Shown piece after piece: positions 15,393 through 24,601 of a DNA stretch of 46,729 nt; the stretch's first letter is position 1; the number at the start of each line of letters is the position of its first letter. Both the position numbers and the translations under genes were made by a program. Below the pieces are notes generated by a model. It saw only the letters and a list, made by a program, of their open reading frames with translations, had not been told where the DNA came from and did no database searches. Source of the stretch: JABHIB01 sp964497715 (lineage in GTDB: Archaea; Nanobdellota; Nanobdellia; SCGC-AAA011-G17; PNOQ01); NCBI GenBank assembly GCA_964497715.1, contig CAZCDH010000003.1, positions 1-46,729 of the forward strand, written 5' to 3'.

Positions 15393-16552
15393 TTTTTATT
15401 CTCCTTCTTAACTTTTTTATGTTCCTTAGAAACAAGAACCGGTAATCCAGTCCCATTTGGAACAGGTTGATTTACAATTACATTCTCAATTACACTTCTA
15501 AGTTCATCAGACTCTCCTCTAACGCTAGCATCAACAAGGTGTTTCATTGGCATCTCGAAACTTGCTCTTGCCAAAACACTTTCTTTCTCTCCAGCGATTC
15601 CACCACGAGTTATACCTTTTATTTTTCCAGTAGTAGTCATTAATTCAGCTAATAGTAAGATATGTCTTACATCTACATCAAGACCTTGGTTTTCAATAAC
15701 CGCTAAAGCCTCATTAATTATTGTCTGTCTTGCAGCCTCGATACCGAGAGAGGAAGCTATCTCAAAAAGATTATTTGATGTAACATATTTTGCATCAACT
15801 TCTTCCATCTCTAATACTTTACTTACATTAGAACCACCACAAGAAACAACAAATTTGTTATTTCTTTTCACTGGCATAACTTGTGTAATTCCTGGAATTC
15901 CTCTAAGAACTACTTCTCTGATTTTCTCTTTCAATTTATATAACTGAGATAATTCTAAATCACCAGACATAGATTCTAAAATAAGTATTCCTTTTGATTC
16001 TTTAACATTAACATCTTTCAGTTCTTCAATTAATTTACTAACTATATCTTTAATATCAAATCCAAAAGCCTTTAATTTCTCAAGATCTAAAGATACATCA
16101 ATACTTCCTTTAACAAGATTTAAAGAAAATTCTGAACTTATATCCTCTAAAGTTATCTCTTTCAAATAACTTGCAACTCTTCTTATTGTTTTTTCATCTT
16201 TAGTATATTTAGATTTAAGTCTAACTTCCATCTCAGGAGTTTTTGGGTTTAAACGAGCATCAAAGATCTCTATTAATCTTGGTAATCCCATAGTAACCTG
16301 AAGTTCTGCAACTCCAGCAAAGTGGAAAACGTCAAGTGTCATCTGAGTACCGGACTCTCCGATTGATTCAGCAGTTACAAGACCAACAGATTCACCAGGC
16401 TCAACTAAAGAGTTTGTAAATTCTTCTGAAACTCTATCTAGAACTTTAGTAATCTCTGCAGAACTCAATTTTTCTGCTTCAACTTTAGTCTTTATTTCTT
16501 CTAACAATTTAGGAGATATTAAATCTTCATATTTTTTATATAAATCAACCAT
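15389..16552 (-). CDS. rpoA2: DNA-directed RNA polymerase subunit A'' (Rpo1C)
   Basis: This 387-residue subunit is the C-terminal part of the largest RNAP subunit, holding the end of the bridge helix/trigger loop region and jaw. It shows PGESVGLVTAESIGESGTQM (about 57-76), then TLDVFHFAG in the trigger loop, and a C-terminal VRHILLLAELMTTTG with GITRGGIAG. It starts immediately after rpoA1. The split from A' is characteristic of archaea. Confidence 0.98.
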   Translation of the reverse strand: MVDLYKKYEDLISPKLLEEIKTKVEAEKLSSAEITKVLDRVSEEFTNSLVEPGESVGLVTAESIGESGTQMTLDVFHFAGVAELQVTMGLPRLIEIFDARLNPKTPEMEVRLKSKYTKDEKTIRRVASYLKEITLEDISSEFSLNLVKGSIDVSLDLEKLKAFGFDIKDIVSKLIEELKDVNVKESKGILILESMSGDLELSQLYKLKEKIREVVLRGIPGITQVMPVKRNNKFVVSCGGSNVSKVLEMEEVDAKYVTSNNLFEIASSLGIEAARQTIINEALAVIENQGLDVDVRHILLLAELMTTTGKIKGITRGGIAGEKESVLARASFEMPMKHLVDASVRGESDELRSVIENVIVNQPVPNGTGLPVLVSKEHKKVKKENKK

Positions 16553-16553
16553 T

Positions 16554-19148
16554 TTATTTACCTCTAATCTCCTTAATTATTTTACTAACATTTATAGTTC
16601 CACCATCGCTTTTTGAAATGTCAATACCATCTTCACCATATTTAAATTGGATGATATTACCATAAGCATCACGAACAGTACCGTCATATTCTACCTTAAT
16701 ATCCTGTAATGCATTCGCTAATCTTCTATACAAATATCCAGACTTTGGCGTTCTAAGAGCAGTATCCATCAGACCATCTCTACCAGTCATAGCTCCGAAA
16801 AAATATTCAGTTGGACTCATACCTTGCCTATATCCTTGCTGGATAAATCCTCTAGATGAAGGACTAAGATCTCCTTTATTAAATACTGAAAGAGTTCTAC
16901 CACCATATCCACCAACTACCCTTTTACCTTTCATAGATTGCTGGCCAACACAAGCAGACATCTGAGCAATATTAAGGAAATTACCTTGTGCTCCTGAATT
17001 TGCCATGATAACTGTAGAGTTTTCTTTGATTGAATCAGAAACTTGTTTACCAATTTTGTTTCTTACTTTGTTCAAAATCTCTACAATTTTTAATTCCAAT
17101 GTATCTTCTACACTATTACCAGGAATTGCTTCAATTTTACCTGCATGGAAATCTTTAATCAATTTCTCAACTTCAGAATTTGCAGTTTTTAATAAGACTG
17201 CATTTCTACTTTTTATCTTTTCAGGAAGATCAGTATCTGAAATAGATGTTGTGAATCCATGACGCAATAAGACCATTAAACCTAACTTTGACAGATTATT
17301 AATTATATTCAAAGCAGTACTGTTATCATACTTAGAATAAACAGTTCTAACCAAACTACCATTATCTTCACCAATTGTAGCCTTATCTATAATTCCACTA
17401 ATTAATTTTCCATCTTTTATCTTAACAACATAAGCATCATCAGGACTATCTTCAGAATACTCCTTTGAATAACCTACAAAGTTTAAATCGTCAGGTAATA
17501 ATGTACTGAATATTTCTTTTCCACTAACTTCATCTCCGAATCCAGAGAATTTTTCAGCATCGTAGATTCCTATAGATACTAATAAATTTATCGCCTCATC
17601 CTTTGGAAGTTTGATCTTCTTTGTAAGAAGATAATTTCCAGTTATAGCATCAGCAATAGAACCAACAACATTAAATCCATTCTTAGGACTTATAATATTA
17701 TTTTCTACATTAAGTAAAATCATAGCTTCAGCTCTTGCTTCTGGAGTCTGAGGAATGTGAAGATTCATCTCGTCACCATCGAAGTCCGCACCATAAGGTG
17801 AACAAACAGAAGGATTTAATCTGAAACTCTTTCCAGGCAATAATTTAATTATGTGCCCCATTATGCTCATTCTGTGAAGACTTGGCTGTCTGTTAAAGAT
17901 AGATATATCTCCATCAAGAAGATGTCTCTCAACAACATATCCTTGTTCAAGTTCTTCTAATAATAACTCAATGGATTCTTCAGTAACTTTCTTCTTCTTT
18001 CCATCCGGACTAATAACATAATTTGATCCAGGATATTTAGTTGGACCATTCTTAACTAATTTCTTTAACCAATCTAAGTTCCATTCAGTAACTTGTTCAG
18101 GAACAGTCAAAGTCATAGCTACAGACTTAGGAATTCCAACTTCATTAAACTTAATTTTTGGATCAGGACTAATAACTGCCCTAGAAGAAAAATTAACTCT
18201 CTTTCCTGCAAGATTGTGTCTAAATCTACCTTCTTTACTCTTGATTCTCTGAGTTAGAGTCTTTAAAGGTTGACCAGATCTGTGCCTTGCAACAGGGACT
18301 TGAGTTACAGCATTATTAAATAATGTAGTAACGTGATATTGTAATAAATCCCAAAGATCTTCTATAATAACTTCTGGCGCACCAGCATTTATATTCTCAA
18401 ATAATCTTTGATTAATTCTAACTATGTCTCCAACCTTGTGAGTTATATCGTCTTCACTTCTCTCACCACTCTGCAAAGTTATACTTGGCCGAATAGTTAC
18501 AGGAGATACAGGCAATATAGTCAAAACCATCCACTCAGGTCTAGCAGACTTTGCATCAATTCCATACAATTCTAAATCTTCATCATTAAGTTTTTCTAAT
18601 CTTGATCTAATCTCAATAGGACTTATCCTTTTACCATCACCAATGATAGTTGTAGGTTTGTCTATAGTTATTTTCTCTTGTTTAACATTACAATGAGGAC
18701 ATTTAGTAATCAATTTAAGTGAATTAACGAACTTTCTAATAGCTGCCTCCCTATCTTTGACAGTTTTTTCTTTAGAAACTCTTTCTAATCCCTCATATTG
18801 CTTTCGAATTTTTTCTTCTGTTGCTAAAACTCTTCCACAATCTTTACATGAAGTTCTCAAGAATGCAAGAACTTTATCTATAAAACTTATATGAATTACA
18901 GGTCTGGCAAAATCAACATGTCCAAAGTGTCCAATACACTCTCTCAATTTCTGTCCACAAGTTTTACATCTCAAACCAGGATCAATAACACCAAGTCTAA
19001 TATCCATTAATCCTCCATCAACAGGGTACCCTTCCCTATCATACAATTCTGGAGTAACTATTTTCGCGACAGACATCTTCTTAATCTCACTAGGAGAAAG
19101 TAGACTGAACTTAATTGATTTAATTTTATTAGTTATAGCTTCGACCAT
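16554..19148 (-). CDS. rpoA1: DNA-directed RNA polymerase subunit A' (Rpo1N)
   Basis: This is the N-terminal part of the largest RNAP subunit, with the clamp zinc sites and the catalytic magnesium site. The 864-residue protein has a CKTCGQKL-type zinc motif near 60, a second Cys pair near 100, FNRQPSLHRMSIMGH in the active-site region, and the invariant NADFDGD equivalent written here as YGADFDGDEMN. The start is ATG 19148, two bases after the rpoB1 stop. An in-frame TTG at 19154 lies inside the overlap and is less likely. Confidence 0.98.
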   Translation of the reverse strand: MVEAITNKIKSIKFSLLSPSEIKKMSVAKIVTPELYDREGYPVDGGLMDIRLGVIDPGLRCKTCGQKLRECIGHFGHVDFARPVIHISFIDKVLAFLRTSCKDCGRVLATEEKIRKQYEGLERVSKEKTVKDREAAIRKFVNSLKLITKCPHCNVKQEKITIDKPTTIIGDGKRISPIEIRSRLEKLNDEDLELYGIDAKSARPEWMVLTILPVSPVTIRPSITLQSGERSEDDITHKVGDIVRINQRLFENINAGAPEVIIEDLWDLLQYHVTTLFNNAVTQVPVARHRSGQPLKTLTQRIKSKEGRFRHNLAGKRVNFSSRAVISPDPKIKFNEVGIPKSVAMTLTVPEQVTEWNLDWLKKLVKNGPTKYPGSNYVISPDGKKKKVTEESIELLLEELEQGYVVERHLLDGDISIFNRQPSLHRMSIMGHIIKLLPGKSFRLNPSVCSPYGADFDGDEMNLHIPQTPEARAEAMILLNVENNIISPKNGFNVVGSIADAITGNYLLTKKIKLPKDEAINLLVSIGIYDAEKFSGFGDEVSGKEIFSTLLPDDLNFVGYSKEYSEDSPDDAYVVKIKDGKLISGIIDKATIGEDNGSLVRTVYSKYDNSTALNIINNLSKLGLMVLLRHGFTTSISDTDLPEKIKSRNAVLLKTANSEVEKLIKDFHAGKIEAIPGNSVEDTLELKIVEILNKVRNKIGKQVSDSIKENSTVIMANSGAQGNFLNIAQMSACVGQQSMKGKRVVGGYGGRTLSVFNKGDLSPSSRGFIQQGYRQGMSPTEYFFGAMTGRDGLMDTALRTPKSGYLYRRLANALQDIKVEYDGTVRDAYGNIIQFKYGEDGIDISKSDGGTINVSKIIKEIRGK

Positions 19149-19150
19149 TT

Positions 19151-20953
19151 TCAAAATTTATCCCCCAATTTTAAACTAGGAAAAATTGCCATAGATTTTA
19201 ACTCATCCAATAAAAGTTTGAATGCATAACTCATCTCAACAGGACTTACTTTAGCAGCATTTCCACAACGCGGACAGTAAGATTTATTTCTATAGTTGTC
19301 AAAAATAGCAACCATTCCACAATCTCCACATACGTAAAGCTTAGTTTTATCTGAATCGAATCTTTCTTTTAATAATAGAGATGCACCATGTGCAACTAAA
19401 CAGTCTTTCTCCATCTCTCCAAGTCTCAATCCTCCACCCATAGCTCTCCCTTCAACAGGTTGTCTTGTTAATAACTGAATTCTACCTGCTGCTCTAGCGT
19501 GTAATTTTTTGTCTGCCAAATGTTTAAGTCTTAAATAATATATATTTCCAATGAATATTCTTGCTTTGAATCTTTGACCTGTTAGACCATTATACATTAC
19601 TTCAGTACCATTCTCTCTAAATCCAAGATCAGACAGAGTTGTTCTAAGTTTATCTTCTGAAGGGGTATCGAAACTAGCAGCGTCAATATATTCACCATTA
19701 AGTGCTCCAACTTTTCCAGCCAAAATCTCAATCGTGTGAGAAACTGTCATTCTTCCAGGAAGACTGTGTGGAGAGAAAATTATATCGGGAATAATTCCAG
19801 ATTCAGTAAATGGCATGTCCTCATGAGGATACACCATACCTATAATACCTTTCTGACCATGTCTTGATGCAAATTTATCGCCGATTTCAGGAGTTTTTGG
19901 TTGTCTCAATCTAGACTGAATCATTCTATTTCCAGAAGAGCTCTCTGTCAAAAGAGTCATATCAACAATACCTTCTTCTCCTTCACCAAGGATAATGGAA
20001 CTCTCTCTTCTAACATTTGCAGCAACACTAAATTCTTCTAATCCTGAAAGAAATCTAGGAGGACTTGATCTACCTACAATAACATCATCTGCCTCAACTT
20101 TAGCACCAGTATGAGCTATACCATCCAATTCAAGATATTTATAATCTTCTTCTGATTTGTAACCTTTAACTTCTTTATCCGGTATACCGACTTCATCTCT
20201 CAAACCACCAGAATATCTTAGTTCTTCTAAATTATAAGGTTTGAAGAATGTTGATCTAGCCAAACCTCTATCGATACTTCCCTTATTAACAATAAGTGCA
20301 TCCTCCATGTTATATCCGTCATAACTCATAACCGCAATAACAAAATTTTGTCCAGAAGGATTTTTATCATAATTGAAAACATCATGCATAAATGTTTTTA
20401 CAATAGGTTTCTGAGGATAGTGAAGCAAGTTAGCATCAGTATCAAGTCTATTTAAAAAATTAGTAGCATATAATCCCATTGATTGTTTTTGAATCTTAGA
20501 ACCTCTAATCAATCTTGATGAACTTCCAAAATTTGAATAAGGTACAAGAGACGTACAAACTCCAAGAATAGTTATAGGACTTATCTCAAGATGAGTGTGT
20601 TTTGTAGTTAAATCTTCTTCTTGAATAGCAACAAAACAATCTTCTTCTTCACAAGCATCAATATATTCAATTACTCCTTCATCAATTAAATCTTTCCAGC
20701 TAATTTTTCCAGAATCAAGATTTTCAACATGTTCATTATTTAATTTAGGTTTACCATTTTCAACGATTATCAAAGGTCTTCTAACTCTTCCCCTAGTGGT
20801 TTCAATTATGATTTCATTAGCACCCTCATCATAATGTAGGTTTAATACTTTAGAAATCTTACTCTCTCTTCTTAATTGTTTAACTTCTGTAATGAACTTA
20901 TTATGATCCTCAACAAATCCTACAAATATTTCATCTAAATATACATCTGCCAT
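19151..20953 (-). CDS. rpoB1: DNA-directed RNA polymerase subunit B' (Rpo2C)
   Basis: This is the C-terminal part of the second-largest subunit. The 600-residue protein contains GQNFVIAVMSYDGYNMEDAL (about 199-218), KFASRHGQKGIIG (about 361-373) and DIIFSPHSLPGRMT, which contribute to the active centre. A C-terminal zinc ribbon, CGDCG then CPRCG, is followed by a final helix region. The B subunit is split here, as in many euryarchaea; other archaea have one undivided B chain. Confidence 0.98.
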   Translation of the reverse strand: MADVYLDEIFVGFVEDHNKFITEVKQLRRESKISKVLNLHYDEGANEIIIETTRGRVRRPLIIVENGKPKLNNEHVENLDSGKISWKDLIDEGVIEYIDACEEEDCFVAIQEEDLTTKHTHLEISPITILGVCTSLVPYSNFGSSSRLIRGSKIQKQSMGLYATNFLNRLDTDANLLHYPQKPIVKTFMHDVFNYDKNPSGQNFVIAVMSYDGYNMEDALIVNKGSIDRGLARSTFFKPYNLEELRYSGGLRDEVGIPDKEVKGYKSEEDYKYLELDGIAHTGAKVEADDVIVGRSSPPRFLSGLEEFSVAANVRRESSIILGEGEEGIVDMTLLTESSSGNRMIQSRLRQPKTPEIGDKFASRHGQKGIIGMVYPHEDMPFTESGIIPDIIFSPHSLPGRMTVSHTIEILAGKVGALNGEYIDAASFDTPSEDKLRTTLSDLGFRENGTEVMYNGLTGQRFKARIFIGNIYYLRLKHLADKKLHARAAGRIQLLTRQPVEGRAMGGGLRLGEMEKDCLVAHGASLLLKERFDSDKTKLYVCGDCGMVAIFDNYRNKSYCPRCGNAAKVSPVEMSYAFKLLLDELKSMAIFPSLKLGDKF

Positions 20954-20954
20954 T

Positions 20955-22439
20955 TTAAAGTGATTTCAATCCTGCCTCCTTCAATTTTTCTTTTAATTTT
21001 ACTTCATTTGGTTCAACTCTAGTAATATTTGCAAGCATAGACAAATTTTTTCTTAAACCAATAGGCGAACCTTCTGGAGTCTCAACAGGACACAATCTTC
21101 CCCAATGAGTACTATGTAAGGCTCTAGCATCGAAGTTTTCTTGAGTAGCAGTTAACAAACTAACAACTCTCTGTAAATGTGAAACAGTGTCGATACCATT
21201 TGTTCTTGACATGTTCTGACTTATACCAGATCTTCCACCTACCCAAGATCCAGTTGCCATAGAACTATGAATCCTAGAACTCAATAATTGTTCACGAATA
21301 ATTATCTTTAATGAAGTAAACTTTCCTCTCTTAACAAGTCTCTGGAAATTATATAATATATCTTGAACCAAAGAACGAATGTTAATTCTAAAAAGGTCTT
21401 CTAATAAATCTCCACTAAGTTTTAATCTTTTATTCATGTAATGATCTTGGTCAGGAGAACTCATCTTACCTTTAGAAACCAATAAGAATCTCTTAATCAA
21501 TTTACAAAGATTATAAGCTTTTAATTTCCTATCTTTTGGATCAACACCAACATGAGGTAATAAATATTTATCAAGATACTCTCTCACCCTTTCAACTCTA
21601 ACTTCTTTCTGAGTAATTCCAACTTTCTTAGCAACAAAGTCTAGAGCCTCTTCTTGAGATTTAATATCGATAGAATCATATAAATTCATCAATACATCAT
21701 CAAATGAATCCTCTTTAGAGATAGACTCCATTATTTCTTGATCACTAACAACACCAAGTGCTTTAATCAAAGGGATTACAGGAACTCTCTTGAATCTAGT
21801 AAAACTGATATACAAAATTCCATCTTTCATCTGCTCAATAGTGTGTGGAATACGATAGCTACTTTTTTGAGAAAATAATTTTCCAACAAACTTACTTGGA
21901 CCTATCTTAGTTTTTTTAACAAAGAATTTATTTGAAGCAAGATCTTCAACCATAATTAAAACTCTTTCATTACCATTTAAAATAAAATATCCACCACGAT
22001 CATTTGAATCCTCTCCCTTCTCAGTAAGTTCATCTTTTTTAAGGCCATGTAAATGGCAATGTTTTGACTTGATCATAATTGGCATTTTTCCAAGGTATGC
22101 ATCGAAAGACTCATTAGTTACACCATTAATAACAGAACTAACTTTCAAAGTTATTGGTGCAGCATAAGTAAGTTTTCTTAATCTAGTTTCAGTAGGATAA
22201 ATATCTCTTTTTGAACCGTCAGCTTCAGTAATTTCAGGTTTACCAATAGATATCTTACCCAATTTAATCATAAAATTCTCAACTTCTTGAGGAATAATAG
22301 TTGGAACAATTTCGCCAACATCATCAACAAGAGCTTGTAATCTCTTATCTAAAAAATAATCAAAAGATTTAATATTTGATTCAACAAATGAATGTTTATC
22401 AAAATAATTTCCAATTAACTTCTTATAATTTTTAACCAT
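20955..22439 (-). CDS. rpoB2: DNA-directed RNA polymerase subunit B'' (Rpo2N)
   Basis: The N-terminal part of the second-largest subunit, 494 residues, forms the protrusion and lobe. Typical segments are GGYFILNGNERVLI (about 145-158), SSYRIPHT, and the C-terminal SRTNGIDTVSHLQRVVS and RLCPVETPEGSPIGLRKNL, where the chain ends just before the position at which B' begins. Its ATG lies inside the last codons of rpoH with an 8-bp overlap. Confidence 0.98.
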   Translation of the reverse strand: MVKNYKKLIGNYFDKHSFVESNIKSFDYFLDKRLQALVDDVGEIVPTIIPQEVENFMIKLGKISIGKPEITEADGSKRDIYPTETRLRKLTYAAPITLKVSSVINGVTNESFDAYLGKMPIMIKSKHCHLHGLKKDELTEKGEDSNDRGGYFILNGNERVLIMVEDLASNKFFVKKTKIGPSKFVGKLFSQKSSYRIPHTIEQMKDGILYISFTRFKRVPVIPLIKALGVVSDQEIMESISKEDSFDDVLMNLYDSIDIKSQEEALDFVAKKVGITQKEVRVERVREYLDKYLLPHVGVDPKDRKLKAYNLCKLIKRFLLVSKGKMSSPDQDHYMNKRLKLSGDLLEDLFRINIRSLVQDILYNFQRLVKRGKFTSLKIIIREQLLSSRIHSSMATGSWVGGRSGISQNMSRTNGIDTVSHLQRVVSLLTATQENFDARALHSTHWGRLCPVETPEGSPIGLRKNLSMLANITRVEPNEVKLKEKLKEAGLKSL

Positions 22440-22674
22440 TTATTACCACCCTATAAAAAACACTTTCTAAATTAGTAGGACTTTTTCTAATAATTTTTAT
22501 AATATCTCCAGGAACAACATCTAGATTTTTTACTGCTGGATCTTTTAAGAATATCTTCGGCAATTTAGTTTCATCAACATTTAATTGCTCAAGAATTTCT
22601 TTTTTCTCGTCATCATTTAACTTTGTATGTTTAGGTACAAGTATATGTTTTGATATATCGAATTTTTCTGCCAT
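22432..22674 (-). CDS. rpoH: DNA-directed RNA polymerase subunit H (Rpo5)
   Basis: The 80-residue subunit corresponds to the C-terminal domain of eukaryotic RPB5. It begins MAEKFDISKHILVPKHTKL and has PKIFLKDPAVKNLDVVPGD, both hallmarks. The start is ATG 22674. Reading further upstream in this frame runs straight through the tRNA-Lys gene, so a longer protein is artefactual. Only 17 nt separate the ATG from the tRNA 3' end, leaving no room for a normally spaced TATA box. Confidence 0.96.
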   Translation of the reverse strand: MAEKFDISKHILVPKHTKLNDDEKKEILEQLNVDETKLPKIFLKDPAVKNLDVVPGDIIKIIRKSPTNLESVFYRVVING

Positions 22675-22691
22675 TTTGTATAAGTTTAAAG

Positions 22692-22765
<74 letters not shown>

Positions 22766-22784
22766 ATATTTTTAGTTAACAGGA

Positions 22785-22859
22785 CGCCCTGACCGGGATT
22801 CGAACCCGGGTTATGGCCTCGACAGGGCCAGGTGATAAACCGAACTACACTACCAGGGC
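22785..22859 (-). tRNA. tRNA-Asp (anticodon GTC)
   Basis: This is a 75-nt cloverleaf. Acceptor GCCCTGG pairs with TCAGGGC, discriminator G, anticodon stem TGGCC/GGCCA with loop CTGTCGA (GTC), and T-arm CCGGG/CCCGG around TTCGAAT. CCA is not encoded. It is 19 bp upstream of tRNA-Lys on the same strand. Confidence 0.96.
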
Positions 22860-22874
22860 ATAGCTCAATCTAAA

Positions 22875-22887
22875 CGAAATATAATTT
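22875..22887 (-). promoter_or_regulatory. Likely TATA box of the tRNA-Asp / tRNA-Lys / RNAP operon
   Basis: On the minus strand this reads AAATTATATTTCG, centred about 22 nt before the 5' end of tRNA-Asp. No comparable element lies between the tRNAs and rpoH. A second TATA-like ATTTATATAG at about 22967-22977 may be an alternative. The rest of 22860-23015 shows no gene I can support. Confidence 0.45.
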
Positions 22888-23015
22888 GTGTGATTTTGAA
22901 AATTTAAATTCATTTTGAAAGAGGGTACCTGCCTGTTGTATTTAGCGAAATTATCCACTATATAAATGTTTTGTTTTTATTTAAAAACCCATTTAAAAAA
23001 GAATAGTAGTAATTA

Positions 23016-23300
23016 CTAAGTTACAGCTAACAGAGTAGTCAGAATCGCAACAATTATAGCTATTGACAAACTAAAAACCACTCCGATAACTCCAGTTATA
23101 AATCCACTAAGTGCGAATTTTCCACCACCATATTTATTAGGATATTTTATAATCAAAACATTGGATTTTACATAAAATATGATTGCAAAGATTCCTGATA
23201 ATAATCCTACGATTGGAATCAAAGATAAAATGATACTAATAATCCCAAGAACCATACTAGTTTTAGCCTTACTTTTATTTAACTTAATTTTCTCAACCAT
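23016..23300 (-). CDS. DUF4190-like small membrane protein
   Basis: The 94-residue protein has a basic cytoplasmic N-terminus, then a hydrophobic hairpin containing SMVLGIISIILSLIPIVG, a basic loop with KYGGGKFALSGF, and a last long membrane segment. This order (S-x-VLGI, P-x-G, G-K-x-A-x-x-G-x-x-x-G) is that of DUF4190 proteins found widely in bacteria and archaea with no established function. It is transcribed away from the tRNA cluster's upstream side on the same strand. Confidence 0.7.
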   Translation of the reverse strand: MVEKIKLNKSKAKTSMVLGIISIILSLIPIVGLLSGIFAIIFYVKSNVLIIKYPNKYGGGKFALSGFITGVIGVVFSLSIAIIVAILTTLLAVT

Positions 23301-23331
23301 ATCTCCAGATTATATTCAATACTATTTAAAC

Positions 23332-23880
23332 TTAACTACGAACATTAGTGTAAACATTGAATCGGTCTTCTTCACACATTATTATCATCAGGATATCTGG
23401 ATTAGTCTCTTTCAATTCTGAAAAACTTTCAAGGTCTTGTTGAGAAGGAGCACAATGCATATGAGGATGACTATGCAAACTAACTAGACTATCATTTGCA
23501 CAAGGTGCAGAAACAACCCTATCATAAGATTGAGAGTAAATTGTTGGCTGAACAATCTCAGAAATGAAATAATCTCTCCCAATTATCTCTCCGAACAAAC
23601 AGGCCTTGATTTCCACATCTAAATTAGAATCATATAAATTCAAAAGATCGAGATATGAATTATCAATAAAAATTAATTTATTTCCATCTCCTATATCTAC
23701 AGAATAATCATCTTCAAGATCAGAACTTTCAACCATGCCAATAATAACATTTCTCACAGCAGGTGTAGTCAAAAAATAAGATAGCACTAAAAAAACCATA
23801 AATAATCCAATAACTATAACAGAAACCTTTTTTAAAAAAGAATCTTCTTCATCCAAATCATCTAGTCCTTCATGCTCCAC
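23332..23880 (-). CDS. Membrane-anchored JAMM/MPN+ metalloprotease
   Basis: The 182-residue protein has one N-terminal transmembrane segment (about 19-39), then a JAB1/MPN domain. The full JAMM signature HxHx(7)SxxD is present as His136, His138, Ser146 and Asp149, and the upstream catalytic Glu is probably Glu98 in LFGEIIG. Such zinc enzymes cleave isopeptide bonds or trim C-termini of ubiquitin-like modifiers. With the acidic N-terminus predicted inside, the protease domain may face outward, which would be unusual for de-modification, but the opposite topology cannot be excluded. The start is GTG 23880, the only in-frame start before the membrane segment; a TATA-like box lies about 29 nt upstream. 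Confidence 0.8.
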   Translation of the reverse strand: MEHEGLDDLDEEDSFLKKVSVIVIGLFMVFLVLSYFLTTPAVRNVIIGMVESSDLEDDYSVDIGDGNKLIFIDNSYLDLLNLYDSNLDVEIKACLFGEIIGRDYFISEIVQPTIYSQSYDRVVSAPCANDSLVSLHSHPHMHCAPSQQDLESFSELKETNPDILMIIMCEEDRFNVYTNVRS

Positions 23881-23925
23881 AACAATAAACCAATTTAATG
23901 TATTAATAAAACTTACTTAATTAAG

Positions 23926-23944
23926 AAAAAAATAAGAAAAAAAA
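23926..23944 (-). terminator. T-tract terminator after the FKBP gene
   Basis: On the minus strand two runs of 8 and 7 T lie 13-31 nt past the FKBP stop codon. Oligo-T tracts are the usual archaeal termination signal. Confidence 0.5.
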
Positions 23945-23956
23945 TTATAAGGTTTT

Positions 23957-24373
23957 TTAATTAATGGAAATCAGTTCTACATCAAACAATAAAACTGAAT
24001 TAGGTGGTATAGCACCCATATCTCTATCGCCGTATCCCATTGTGGAAGGTATTGTCAACTTTCTTTTTTCTCCAACCTTCATATCAAGCAAACCTTGCTC
24101 CCATCCTTGGATAACCATTCCTCTTCCAATAGTAAATTCAAATGGCTGACCTCTATCAACACTTGAGTCAAACTTCGTACCATCTTCTAGAGTACCAGTG
24201 TAATGAACACTTATGCTATCTCCGGATTTTACTTTTTGATCTCCACTACCTTCTTGAATAACTTCTATTTTTAATTCCATATTTCCGTCTCCAAAATCTA
24301 ATTTAAACAAAAAAAGAACTACCAAGATTAATCCAAGTACTAAAATTGTTTTGTTTAAAATCTCTTTTTTCAT
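23957..24373 (-). CDS. FKBP-type peptidyl-prolyl isomerase with N-terminal membrane anchor
   Basis: The 138-residue protein has a signal-anchor (about 7-25) followed by a single FKBP domain. Conserved parts are VHYTGTLEDGTKFDSS (about 63-78), the pocket FEFTIGRGMVIQGWEQGL, and a C-terminal IPPNSVLLFDVELI. It catalyses prolyl cis-trans isomerisation, probably on exported proteins outside the membrane. The start ATG 24373 fits a TTTATAAA box about 30 nt upstream; an in-frame codon at 24391 is less likely. Confidence 0.92.
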   Translation of the reverse strand: MKKEILNKTILVLGLILVVLFLFKLDFGDGNMELKIEVIQEGSGDQKVKSGDSISVHYTGTLEDGTKFDSSVDRGQPFEFTIGRGMVIQGWEQGLLDMKVGEKRKLTIPSTMGYGDRDMGAIPPNSVLLFDVELISIN

Positions 24374-24446
24374 TTTAACAAATCTATACAATTATAACTG
24401 ATTTATAAAATTATTGTTAATTCTTAAAATACAAAACTAACTAAAA

Positions 24447-24568
24447 TCCCCCCACCCAGATTTGAACTGGGAACCTTTCGGTGACGGCTAACTATTAATC
24501 ATCTTTAGTCATACGACATAATCAAACAGTATCTACAGCCGAACGCTCTGCCATTGAGCTATGGAGGG
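24447..24568 (-). tRNA. tRNA-Tyr (anticodon GTA) with an intron of about 50 nt
   Basis: Acceptor CCCTCCA pairs with TGGGGGG (with G-T), discriminator A. The C1-G72 pair is the archaeal Tyr identity element. The D-arm is GCTC/GAGC. The anticodon stem is TTCGG/CCGAA, but CTGTAG is separated from the A-CCGAA half by about 50 extra nt, placing an intron at the usual 37/38 site. T-arm CCCAG/CTGGG is intact. The exact splice sites need the bulge-helix-bulge fold: GGCT can pair with AGCC at the intron end, but a strict motif is not evident by eye. Confidence 0.88.
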
Positions 24569-24601
24569 TTAACAAAACATACCACATAGAGATTTATAAA
24601 A

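Noticed and set aside
19149..19154. TTG start of RpoA1 overlapping the RpoB1 stop
   Set aside because: The ATG at 19148 is two bases downstream of the stop and gives the conserved length.
22888..23015. Possible small RNA around GAGGGTACCTGCC
   Set aside because: A TATA-like box is near, but no conserved fold, C/D box or terminator could be supported.
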